Shown piece by piece: positions 1-7,517 of a DNA stretch of 7,517 bases. Position numbers and translations under genes: made by a program. Below the pieces are notes generated by a model that was given only the letters and a program-made list of their open reading frames with translations, was not told where the DNA came from and did not search any database. Position 1 is the stretch's first letter, and every line of letters begins with the position of its first letter. Source of the DNA: Clostridia bacterium (GTDB lineage Bacteria; Bacillota; Clostridia; Oscillospirales; CAG-272); the NCBI GenBank assembly GCA_017958845.1, contig JAGDBW010000213.1, forward strand, positions 1 to 7,517, given 5' to 3'.

Positions 1-6
1 CACTTT

Positions 7-51
7 CGGCGGGGTCGGCGGGGTCGGCCGCGGGGTCACTCGGCCGCGGGG
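7..51. repeat. Short GC-rich direct repeats across the flotillin stop codon
   Basis: CGGCGGGGT occurs twice in tandem at 7-15 and 16-24. The 11-mer CGGCCGCGGGG occurs at 25-35 and again at 41-51, with the flotillin stop codon (36-38) between the copies. This looks like local duplication by replication slippage. No intrinsic terminator is visible in the 35 bases left beyond the stop codon. Confidence 0.6.
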
Positions 52-1454
52 GCTTTGGGCTCCGCTTTGGGCTCCGCTTTCGGCGCGGCGGCCTCGTCTT
101 TGCGTTTGCCGAGCAGCTCGGGCAGCTGCATGCCGGCCTGGTCGAACACTTCGCTGAGCGGCGGGACGGATTTGAGCATGCCGGAGAGGAAGTTGGCGGT
201 CGCGGTCTTGCCGTTTTCGCTTTGCCCCCCGTCCCAGACGGTGACGCGGTCGATCTTGATGTTCTTGATGGCGTCGACCTGGACTTTCATCAGCTCTTCC
301 AGTGTGTCGGCGATCATGATGCGGACGGCCTCGTCGGCGGTGCCGCCGGCGGCGTCGATCAGGTCTTTGAAACCTTCGGCCTGTTTGGTCAGCATCTCGC
401 GCATACCGTTGGCTTCGGCCTGCATCTTGGCAAAGATGGCGTCGGCTTCGCCCTTGGCGCGGCGGCGGACCTGTTCGGCCGCGGCTTCGGCTTCGAGCTC
501 CAGACGGCGTTTTTCGATCTCGGCTTTGACGATGACGTTGGCTTCGAGGGTCGCTTTTTCGCGGTCTTTGCGCGCCTGCTCGGCCGCCTGCTCGGCCGCG
601 TAGGCCTCCTCAAGCGCCTTGGCCGCCTGGATCTTTTCGGCGGTGATGGCGATCTTTTGGGCTTCGGCCTGTTTTTCACGCAGCTGGGCGTTGGACATGG
701 AGATCTCCGCCTGCGCTTTGTTCTCTCCCCGGACGGCGATGGAGTCGGCCTCGGAGACTTTGATACGCTGGTCCATCTGGGCGTTGGCTTCGCCGATGGC
801 GCCGTCGCGGTTCTTTTCGGCGACGGACTTTTTGGCGTCGTTGATGGCTTTGGCGGCCGCTTCGCGTCCCAGGGCCGTGATGTAGCCGGACTCGTCGCTG
901 ATGTCCGTGACGTTGACGTTGATGAGGCGCAGACCGATCTTTTTGAGTTCCGTCTCGACGTTGCGGCTGACTTCCTCCAGGAATTTGTCGCGGTCGGTGT
1001 TGATCTCCTCGATCTCCATCGTCGCGATGACCAGACGCAGCTGGCCGAAGATGATGTCCTTGGCCAGATCCTGGATCTCGGACATCTTGAGGCCCCGCAG
1101 GCGCTCGGCGGCGTTCTGCATGATGCCCGGCTCGGTCGAGATGCCGACCGTAAAGCTGGAAGGCACGTCGATGCGGATGTTCTGCCGCGAGAGGGCGTTG
1201 CGCAGATCGACCGCGATGGAGATGGGCGTCAGGTCGAGAAAGTCCACCGACTGGAACACGGGGACGATGAACTTGGCGCCGCCGTGCATACAGGTCGCGC
1301 TGCGGGCCGTGCCGTCGCTGTTGCGGCCGACTTTACCGTAGATGACCATGACTTTGTCCGGCGGGCATTTGCGGTAGCGGGTGCAGACCCAGAGAAAGAT
1401 GGCAAACAGGATGACGACGAGGATGATGATGAAGGCGATGATTGCTCCCGGCAT
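36..1454 (-). CDS. floT: Flotillin-like SPFH-domain membrane protein (FloT/YuaG type)
   Basis: The 472-residue product is a membrane scaffold protein of the flotillin family; in Bacillus such proteins organise membrane microdomains and affect fluidity, secretion and signalling. Residues 3-24 form one hydrophobic anchor. The following KCPPDKVMVIYGKVG stretch (29-43) is typical of flotillins. The SPFH domain spans about 30-200. An Ala/Glu/Lys/Gln-rich segment at about 195-365 is the flotillin coiled coil, and a conserved C-terminal part contains KIDRVTVWDGG (400-410). The tail is a low-complexity Pro-Lys-Ala-Glu repeat (458-472). Length is near that of FloT (about 500 aa) and well above FloA (about 330 aa). 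The start is set by AGGAGG at 1463-1468, 8 nt before ATG. It is the last gene of a three-gene minus-strand run, 96 bp after the NfeD-type gene, the order seen in yuaF-yuaG. Family assignment is firm; the floT symbol rests on length and neighbour. Confidence 0.93.
   Translation of the reverse strand: MPGAIIAFIIILVVILFAIFLWVCTRYRKCPPDKVMVIYGKVGRNSDGTARSATCMHGGAKFIVPVFQSVDFLDLTPISIAVDLRNALSRQNIRIDVPSSFTVGISTEPGIMQNAAERLRGLKMSEIQDLAKDIIFGQLRLVIATMEIEEINTDRDKFLEEVSRNVETELKKIGLRLINVNVTDISDESGYITALGREAAAKAINDAKKSVAEKNRDGAIGEANAQMDQRIKVSEADSIAVRGENKAQAEISMSNAQLREKQAEAQKIAITAEKIQAAKALEEAYAAEQAAEQARKDREKATLEANVIVKAEIEKRRLELEAEAAAEQVRRRAKGEADAIFAKMQAEANGMREMLTKQAEGFKDLIDAAGGTADEAVRIMIADTLEELMKVQVDAIKNIKIDRVTVWDGGQSENGKTATANFLSGMLKSVPPLSEVFDQAGMQLPELLGKRKDEAAAPKAEPKAEPKAPAAE
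52..80 (-). repeat. In-frame 12-bp tandem repeat encoding the PKAE tail
   Basis: The plus-strand unit GCTTTGGGCTCC is present exactly at 52-63 and 64-75 and continues as a diverged third copy from 76. Twelve bases keep the reading frame, so each unit adds one Lys-Ala-Glu-Pro tetrapeptide to the flotillin C-terminus (residues 458-468). Such a tract can gain or lose units between strains without breaking the gene. Confidence 0.75.
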
Positions 1455-1550
1455 GGGGGGTACCTCCTTTTATGTGGTTTTTTGTTTGATCGTGGTGTTT
1501 TTTGGCGCGGGGCGCGGGCGGCGCACATCCGGCCGGGCGCCTGTCGGCGC

Positions 1551-2180
1551 TTACTTTTTGGTCACGACGAGGGTGTTGCCGCCCGTGACGCCCAGGACCA
1601 GTACTTCGGTGCCGTAGGGGAGCGGCGTCTCGTCGTCGGTGACGGCGCCGCGTTCGATGTAGCTGTCCTGCAGGAGCAGGTTGACCTTTCCGACTCCGGC
1701 GCGCTTGGCCGGGACGGTCAGGTAGACCGTGCCGCACTTTCCGACCGCGCGGCGCAGATCGGTGGTGCCGTCGCTCTGGAGGCGATAGACCGCGCGCATC
1801 AGAAACGCGACCAGCGCCATGACGAACACGCCGCAGGCGAGGGAGACGGTGATGACCCCCGCGGGCGGGAGCGTCCCTGTCAAAACGACGCCCATCCAGC
1901 CGACCGTGACGAAAAACGCGATGATGCTGCGCAGCGACAGCAGGCGCAGGGCGCCGCCTTCGGCCGCGTCGAGGTCCGGCGCGGTGTCCGGGGTGTCGGA
2001 GCCGAACACGCCGTCGATGCCGTTGTCGGGCAGGTCGGTGTCAACGTCGCCGTCGTCGCCCATGCCGATCAGGGACATGACGATCTGGATGAGCAGGATG
2101 ACGGTGGCCGGTATGGCCATGTAGAGAAAGACGCGCCCCATCACGCCGAGGGTTTCCAGCCATGTTGAGATCGAAAGCAT
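1551..2180 (-). CDS. Short NfeD-type membrane protein with OB-fold tail, flotillin partner
   Basis: The 209-residue product resembles NfeD/YuaF proteins, which are usually encoded beside flotillin genes and are thought to work with them in the membrane. Hydrophobic segments lie at about 16-38, 84-103 and 107-130. The C-terminal part (about 145-209) begins VGKCGTVYLTV and ends in a beta-rich YGTEVLVLGVTGGNTLVV stretch, as expected for the small NfeD OB fold. The ClpP-like protease domain of long NfeD proteins is absent. The loop between the first two membrane segments is strikingly acidic, with 11 Asp and 1 Glu in residues 42-74 and no Lys or Arg there. The start is supported by AGGAGG at 2188-2193, 7 nt before ATG. 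The gene lies 27 bp after the DUF1836 gene and 96 bp before the flotillin gene, so co-transcription is likely. Assignment rests on architecture, the OB-fold pattern and context. Confidence 0.85.
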   Translation of the reverse strand: MLSISTWLETLGVMGRVFLYMAIPATVILLIQIVMSLIGMGDDGDVDTDLPDNGIDGVFGSDTPDTAPDLDAAEGGALRLLSLRSIIAFFVTVGWMGVVLTGTLPPAGVITVSLACGVFVMALVAFLMRAVYRLQSDGTTDLRRAVGKCGTVYLTVPAKRAGVGKVNLLLQDSYIERGAVTDDETPLPYGTEVLVLGVTGGNTLVVTKK

Positions 2181-2207
2181 ATCGAATCCTCCTTTTGAAT
2201 GCGGGTG

Positions 2208-2807
2208 TCAGCCGCGGGCGACGCGGCGCGCGTCGCGCGGGGGCGGCGGGAGAGCGGCGCTCAGGATGTCGGTCATGAGGACCTCGGCCATCTGTTTGGC
2301 GAGGGCGGACTTCCACGCGCAGACCATGACCATCAGCACCTCGCGGATGCGCAGGCGGCTGTGCGGGACCCGCTCGACGAAGTCCGCGAGCACCTCGTCG
2401 CAGGCGGCCGAGAGGGCCGCCTTGTCCGGCAGGCCCTCGCCCGTGCGGGCGAGCAGGTTGACCAGCAGATTGTAGAGCCGGTCGTCGTCGATGGAGTCGT
2501 CGCTGTCGTCGCACAGGTCGCCGTTGATGTAGGAGAGCAGGACCGGCACGCGGTCGATCTGCATGCTCTCGCGCAGCATGTTGATGATGACGATGCGCAC
2601 AAAGCGGCGGCGGTCGTACATGCGGTGTTCGGGCGGCGGCAGAAAGCCGCGCTTGACCCAATTCTGCACGTCGTGCGGCGGCACGCCCGTCAGGGCTGTC
2701 ACCTGCGAGAGCACGATGCCGCCCGCGCAGAAGATGTGTCCGAGCACGTCCTCGGCCACGTCGTCGGTATAGCGGCCGACTTCGATGGTCGTTCCGGGTA
2801 AGGTCAT
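2208..2807 (-). CDS. DUF1836 family protein, predicted MerR-like HTH regulator
   Basis: The 199-residue product matches the DUF1836 family of Firmicutes, which has no settled function but carries a MerR-like winged-helix fold. The diagnostic part is residues 31-97: IVLSQVTALTGVPPHDVQNW leading into VKRGFLPPP (helix-turn-helix and wing), then RRRFVRIVIINML and LLSYINGDL. An acidic DDSDDSIDDDRLY segment (100-112) and a helical C-terminal half follow. There is no signal peptide or membrane segment, so it should be cytoplasmic. The start is supported by AAGGAGA (2816-2822), with GGAG ending 9 nt before ATG. It is the first gene of the minus-strand operon, downstream of a strong promoter with a repeated palindromic motif. 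This suggests, without proof, that it regulates its own operon. The last residues, including PPPPRDARRVARG, are low-complexity and probably disordered. DNA binding is inferred from the fold. Confidence 0.88.
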   Translation of the reverse strand: MTLPGTTIEVGRYTDDVAEDVLGHIFCAGGIVLSQVTALTGVPPHDVQNWVKRGFLPPPEHRMYDRRRFVRIVIINMLRESMQIDRVPVLLSYINGDLCDDSDDSIDDDRLYNLLVNLLARTGEGLPDKAALSAACDEVLADFVERVPHSRLRIREVLMVMVCAWKSALAKQMAEVLMTDILSAALPPPPRDARRVARG

Positions 2808-2822
2808 GGCCGGTTTCTCCTT

Positions 2823-2866
2823 TCGGGTCGGTTTTTTCGGGGTTTTTCTCGGGTCGTTTCGGGTCG
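2823..2866 (-). repeat. Three CGACCCGA repeats in the operon leader
   Basis: The plus-strand 8-mer TCGGGTCG occurs at 2823-2830, 2849-2856 and 2859-2866; two copies extend to TTTCGGGTCGG (2821-2831 and 2857-2867). In the predicted leader RNA of the DUF1836-NfeD-flotillin operon they read CGACCCGA, separated by A-rich spacers, and the last copy lies just before the ribosome binding site. They could be protein-binding sites or low-complexity drift; no function is claimed. Confidence 0.5.
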
Positions 2867-2895
2867 GGACGATCCGTTTTTGATGAGTTTATCTA

Positions 2896-2924
2896 ATTGT
2901 AGCACACGGTCATGTGATTGTCAA
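2896..2924 (-). promoter_or_regulatory. Sigma-A promoter of the DUF1836-NfeD-flotillin operon
   Basis: On the minus strand a perfect -35 box TTGACA (plus coordinates 2919-2924) is followed after exactly 17 bp by TACAAT (2896-2901), one base from consensus. Transcription should begin near 2889, giving a leader of about 80 nt before the ATG at 2807. A/T tracts at 2939-2962 sit where an UP element would act. This differs from the sigma-W promoter known for the Bacillus yuaF-floT operon. Confidence 0.88.
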
Positions 2925-2940
2925 TAGGGTTCACGTGATT
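2910..2940. promoter_or_regulatory. Candidate operator: repeated TCAyGTGATT motif around the -35 box
   Basis: TCATGTGATT (2910-2919) and TCACGTGATT (2931-2940) differ at one base and start 21 bp apart, about two helical turns, so a regulator could bind both on the same DNA face. The right copy contains the perfect palindrome TCACGTGA (2931-2938). The left copy lies in the -35/-10 spacer and touches the -35 box, and also forms the imperfect inverted repeat CACACG-GT-CATGTG (2903-2916). This placement suits repression. The binding protein is unknown; the adjacent DUF1836 product is the obvious candidate. Confidence 0.5.
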
Positions 2941-2962
2941 TTTTTGAAATTTTTTGTTTTTT
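2939..2962 (-). promoter_or_regulatory. A/T tracts upstream of the -35 box (UP-element-like)
   Basis: Plus-strand T runs at 2939-2945, 2950-2955 and 2957-2962 (A runs on the transcribed-direction strand) lie 15-40 bp upstream of the minus-strand -35 box. The first two are centred about one helical turn apart, as in intrinsically curved or UP-element DNA. Likely to boost promoter strength; judged from composition and position only. Confidence 0.45.
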
Positions 2963-3087
2963 GCGCGGCGCAGCGAAAAAGCGCGGCGGACAGCGGGTTT
3001 TTGCGGCGGGTTGCGCTAAGCGGGCGCGCGGTTGGAAGAGGAGAGGGGGCGGCGTCGGTCTCCGTTGGTTTTCTTTTTCTTGTTTCC

Positions 3088-3116
3088 TTGACAAGCGAAG
3101 GGCTGTTCATTATAAT
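3088..3116 (+). promoter_or_regulatory. Perfect-consensus sigma-A promoter of ileS
   Basis: TTGACA at 3088-3093 and TATAAT at 3111-3116 are separated by the optimal 17 bp, so both hexamers and the spacing match the vegetative consensus. A T-rich stretch (3066-3085) lies directly upstream. Transcription should start near 3123, leaving a leader of about 65 nt before the ileS ATG at 3188. Confidence 0.93.
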
Positions 3117-3148
3117 ATCTGTATATTGTTTTTATGATTTTCTTTTGA

Positions 3149-3168
3149 CCGCCCGCGCGTGCGGGAGG
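3149..3168 (+). other. GC-rich hairpin in the short ileS leader
   Basis: CCCGC (3152-3156) and GCGGG (3161-3165) pair around a GCGT loop; CC (3149-3150) and GG (3167-3168) can extend the stem across one G-A mismatch. It ends 7 nt before the AAGGAG ribosome binding site (3176-3181). No U-tract follows, so it is not an intrinsic terminator. It could stabilise the 5' end or tune translation start. Confidence 0.5.
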
Positions 3169-3187
3169 CCGAAGCAAGGAGACCGAC

Positions 3188-6313
<3,126 letters not shown>

Positions 6314-6317
6314 GCGG

Positions 6318-6351
6318 AGCCGCGCGCACGAAGGGTGCGCGCGGCTTTTTT
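6318..6351 (+). terminator. Intrinsic terminator of ileS
   Basis: A perfect 12-bp stem, AGCCGCGCGCAC (6318-6329) with GTGCGCGCGGCT (6335-6346), closes a 5-nt loop and runs into six T residues (6346-6351). It starts 4 bp after the ileS stop codon. There is no matching T-run for the opposite strand, so it acts rightwards only and separates ileS from the lyase gene. Confidence 0.95.
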
Positions 6352-6394
6352 GCGCGGGGAGCGGCCGCGTAAAAGTAAAAACGGAACGAAAAAG

Positions 6395-6459
6395 TTTTTT
6401 GCGGGCGTCCGTGTAAAAAAGGCGACCCGACTCCCCTCACAGGAAACGCCCGCAAAAAA
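6395..6459 (+). repeat. Perfect 14-bp inverted repeat before the alginate-lyase-family gene
   Basis: TTTTTTGCGGGCGT (6395-6408) is the exact reverse complement of ACGCCCGCAAAAAA (6446-6459), with 37 bp between. The right arm ends 4 bp before the AAAGG ribosome binding site (6464-6468) of the downstream gene. It could be a DNA operator or, if transcribed, a leader hairpin next to the start region. It is not a standard terminator because the T-run precedes the stem on the plus strand and the loop is long. No promoter could be placed with confidence in 6352-6475. Confidence 0.6.
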
Positions 6460-6475
6460 ACGGAAAGGCTGAGAC

Positions 6476-7517
6476 ATGAAAACGCTGCTGCAAACACCGG
6501 TCTGCGTCACCTTTGACGGGGCGGCGCTGCCGGCGCACGCCGCCCGGGCGCTGCGCGACGAGGCGCTGGCGGCCTGCCTGAAAAAAGAAGCCGAGCGCGA
6601 GATGAGCGGCCCGCTCTATTGTGTAACGGAGCGCAAACCGCACGCGCCGTCGGGCGACCCGCGCGACTACGCGTCCTGCGGGCCCTACTGGTGGCCCGAC
6701 CCGGACAAACCAGACGGCCTGCCCTATATCCGCCGGGACGGCGTGGTCAACCCCGACACGGAAGAGACGACGCACACCTTTTTGCGTATGTTCCGGCGGG
6801 TGTGGGCGCTGGCGCTGGCGGCCTTTTGCTTTGACCGCGCGGACATGGCCGAGCGGGCGGCGGCACAGATCGAGGCGTGGTATCTCGATCCCGTGACCGG
6901 CATGAACCCCCACCTGCGCTACGGGCAGGGCGTGCCGGGGATCTGCGAGGGACGGTGCTTTGGGCTGATCGACTGCCGCGACAGTTACAAGCTCTTTGAC
7001 GCCGTGGGCCTGCTCGACGCGATGGGGTGGCTGCCCGAGGAGACCCGGGAGGGCGTGCGGCGGTGGTACGGGGCCTTTCTCGACTGGATGCTGACGTCGG
7101 AGATCGGGGTGGACGAGGACGCGCGCCTCAACAACCACGGCACCTGGTACGACGTGCAGGTGATGGCGGCGGCGCTGTTCCTCGACCGGCCGCTGCTCTT
7201 TTCGCGCACGCGGGAAGCGGCGTGGCTGCGCCGCGCCTGCGCGCAAGTGGAAAAAGACGGGCGACAACCGCAGGAGCTGGCGCGCACCAACGCCTTTGGC
7301 TACTCGCTGATGAACCTGACGGGTCTGTGTCTGATCGGGCAGATGGGGCGGCTCCACCCGACCCGGCCGGACTACAGACGGGAGGGGGTCGACTTTTTCC
7401 GCGCGGAGCGCGACGGTCGGAGCCCGCTGCTCGCGGCCGCCGATTTCCTCGCTCCCTATGCGCTGGGGGGCGAGCCCTGGCCCTACGAGCAGATCGGGGC
7501 GGCGCCGGAGGCGCCGG
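6476..7517 (+). CDS. Alginate lyase family protein, partial (3' end beyond window)
   Basis: The open frame holds 347 codons and is still open at the window edge. It resembles the alginate lyase family (PF05426), whose members cleave uronate-containing polysaccharides by beta-elimination. Diagnostic segments are SCGPYWWPDPDKPDGLPYIR (67-86) followed by NPDT (92-95), LNNHGTWYDVQ (218-228) with the likely catalytic pair Asn220-His221, and ELARTNAFGYS (267-277), where Arg270 and Tyr276 probably match the catalytic Arg and Tyr of PL5-type lyases. Family members are often about 380-400 residues, so most of the protein appears present. No signal peptide or lipobox is visible, suggesting a cytoplasmic enzyme acting on imported oligosaccharides. 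The start is the first ATG after an in-frame TGA (6470-6472), with AAAGG (6464-6468) 7 nt upstream. The ileS terminator makes it a separate unit. The true substrate cannot be read from the sequence. Confidence 0.87.
   Translation, partial: MKTLLQTPVCVTFDGAALPAHAARALRDEALAACLKKEAEREMSGPLYCVTERKPHAPSGDPRDYASCGPYWWPDPDKPDGLPYIRRDGVVNPDTEETTHTFLRMFRRVWALALAAFCFDRADMAERAAAQIEAWYLDPVTGMNPHLRYGQGVPGICEGRCFGLIDCRDSYKLFDAVGLLDAMGWLPEETREGVRRWYGAFLDWMLTSEIGVDEDARLNNHGTWYDVQVMAAALFLDRPLLFSRTREAAWLRRACAQVEKDGRQPQELARTNAFGYSLMNLTGLCLIGQMGRLHPTRPDYRREGVDFFRAERDGRSPLLAAADFLAPYALGGEPWPYEQIGAAPEAP

Larger units (their letters stand above)
2808..3187. other. Divergent intergenic region between the flotillin operon and ileS
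   Basis: These 380 bp separate two head-to-head transcription units and contain no convincing gene. From left to right they hold a leader of about 80 nt with CGACCCGA repeats, the minus-strand promoter with its repeated TCAyGTGATT motif, A/T tracts (2939-2962), a GC-rich stretch (about 2963-3060) including a purine run at 3033-3048, the perfect plus-strand ileS promoter (3088-3116) and a short ileS leader with a hairpin. The AT-rich islands at the two promoters stand out from the GC-rich surroundings. No T-box consensus (AGGGTGGNACCGCG) is present on the plus strand. Confidence 0.8.
3054..3187. repeat. 10-bp inverted repeat flanking the ileS promoter
   Basis: GTCGGTCTCC at 3054-3063 is the exact reverse complement of GGAGACCGAC at 3178-3187, which holds the end of the ileS ribosome binding site and the bases just before ATG. 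The promoter lies between the arms, so the left arm is upstream of the transcript and the pair cannot fold in the ileS mRNA from that promoter. It may be chance in GC-rich DNA or a DNA-level site. Confidence 0.35.

Noticed and set aside
1455..1550. Possible separate promoter or terminator between the NfeD and flotillin genes
   Set aside because: Small GC-rich stems such as GCGCC-GACA-GGCGC exist, but no T-run follows in the minus direction and no -35/-10 pair is recognisable; treated as an intra-operon spacer.
222..2168. Long plus-strand open frame (648 codons) opposite the flotillin and NfeD genes
   Set aside because: It is antisense to two clearly recognisable proteins, runs through their intergenic gap, and gives a low-complexity Asp/Gly/Val-rich product typical of GC-rich shadow frames.
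2808..2960. Sigma-W type promoter (TGAAAC-16-CGTA) expected by analogy with Bacillus yuaF-floT
   Set aside because: No such pair was found; the sigma-A type TTGACA-17-TACAAT promoter explains the operon.
3134..3148. Mini-ORF ATG-ATT-TTC-TTT-TGA (Met-Ile-Phe-Phe) in the ileS leader, just before the hairpin
   Set aside because: An Ile-containing leader peptide is tempting for attenuation, but there is a single Ile codon, no ribosome binding site and no U-tract after the hairpin.
6352..6475. Promoter for the lyase gene
   Set aside because: A TAAAAA-like -10 at 6414-6419 has no acceptable -35 at normal spacing, so no promoter was annotated.
6437..7357. Minus-strand open frame (306 codons) opposite the lyase gene
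   Set aside because: The opposite strand encodes clear alginate-lyase-family motifs; this frame shows no recognisable domain.

Overview
This window looks like chromosomal DNA of a GC-rich member of the Clostridia, possibly a gut lineage related to the Oscillospirales. That assignment is an inference. It rests on a DUF1836 protein (a Firmicutes family), a long IleRS2-type isoleucyl-tRNA synthetase, strong AGGAGG-type ribosome binding sites, and near-consensus sigma-A promoters in short AT-rich islands between GC-rich genes. No rRNA, tRNA, CRISPR array, insertion sequence or phage gene was found.

Left part (36-2807, minus strand): three genes read leftwards as an apparent operon: a DUF1836 helix-turn-helix protein, a short NfeD-type membrane protein with an OB-fold tail, and a flotillin of the FloT type. 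NfeD followed by flotillin is a known membrane-microdomain pair (yuaF-yuaG/floT in Bacillus). The DUF1836 gene in front is the unusual part and may be a dedicated regulator. The operon has a TTGACA-17-TACAAT promoter at 2896-2924. A repeated TCAyGTGATT motif overlaps it, with copies 21 bp apart on either side of the -35 box, which suggests an operator.

Middle (2808-3187): a 380-bp divergent intergenic region holds that promoter, phased A/T tracts upstream of it, and a perfect TTGACA-17-TATAAT promoter for ileS on the plus strand. The ileS leader is only about 65 nt, so it cannot hold the T-box riboswitch that often controls this gene in Firmicutes.

Right part (3188-7517, plus strand): ileS (1041 codons) ends in a strong intrinsic terminator. 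After a 124-bp gap with a perfect 14-bp inverted repeat comes an alginate-lyase-family gene (347 codons present) that runs off the window edge. It looks independent of ileS and is predicted to be a polysaccharide-degrading enzyme without a visible signal peptide.

The best candidate for something new is the DUF1836-NfeD-flotillin operon with its promoter-overlapping repeat. The rest is mostly recognisable housekeeping or carbohydrate metabolism with some regulatory oddities.
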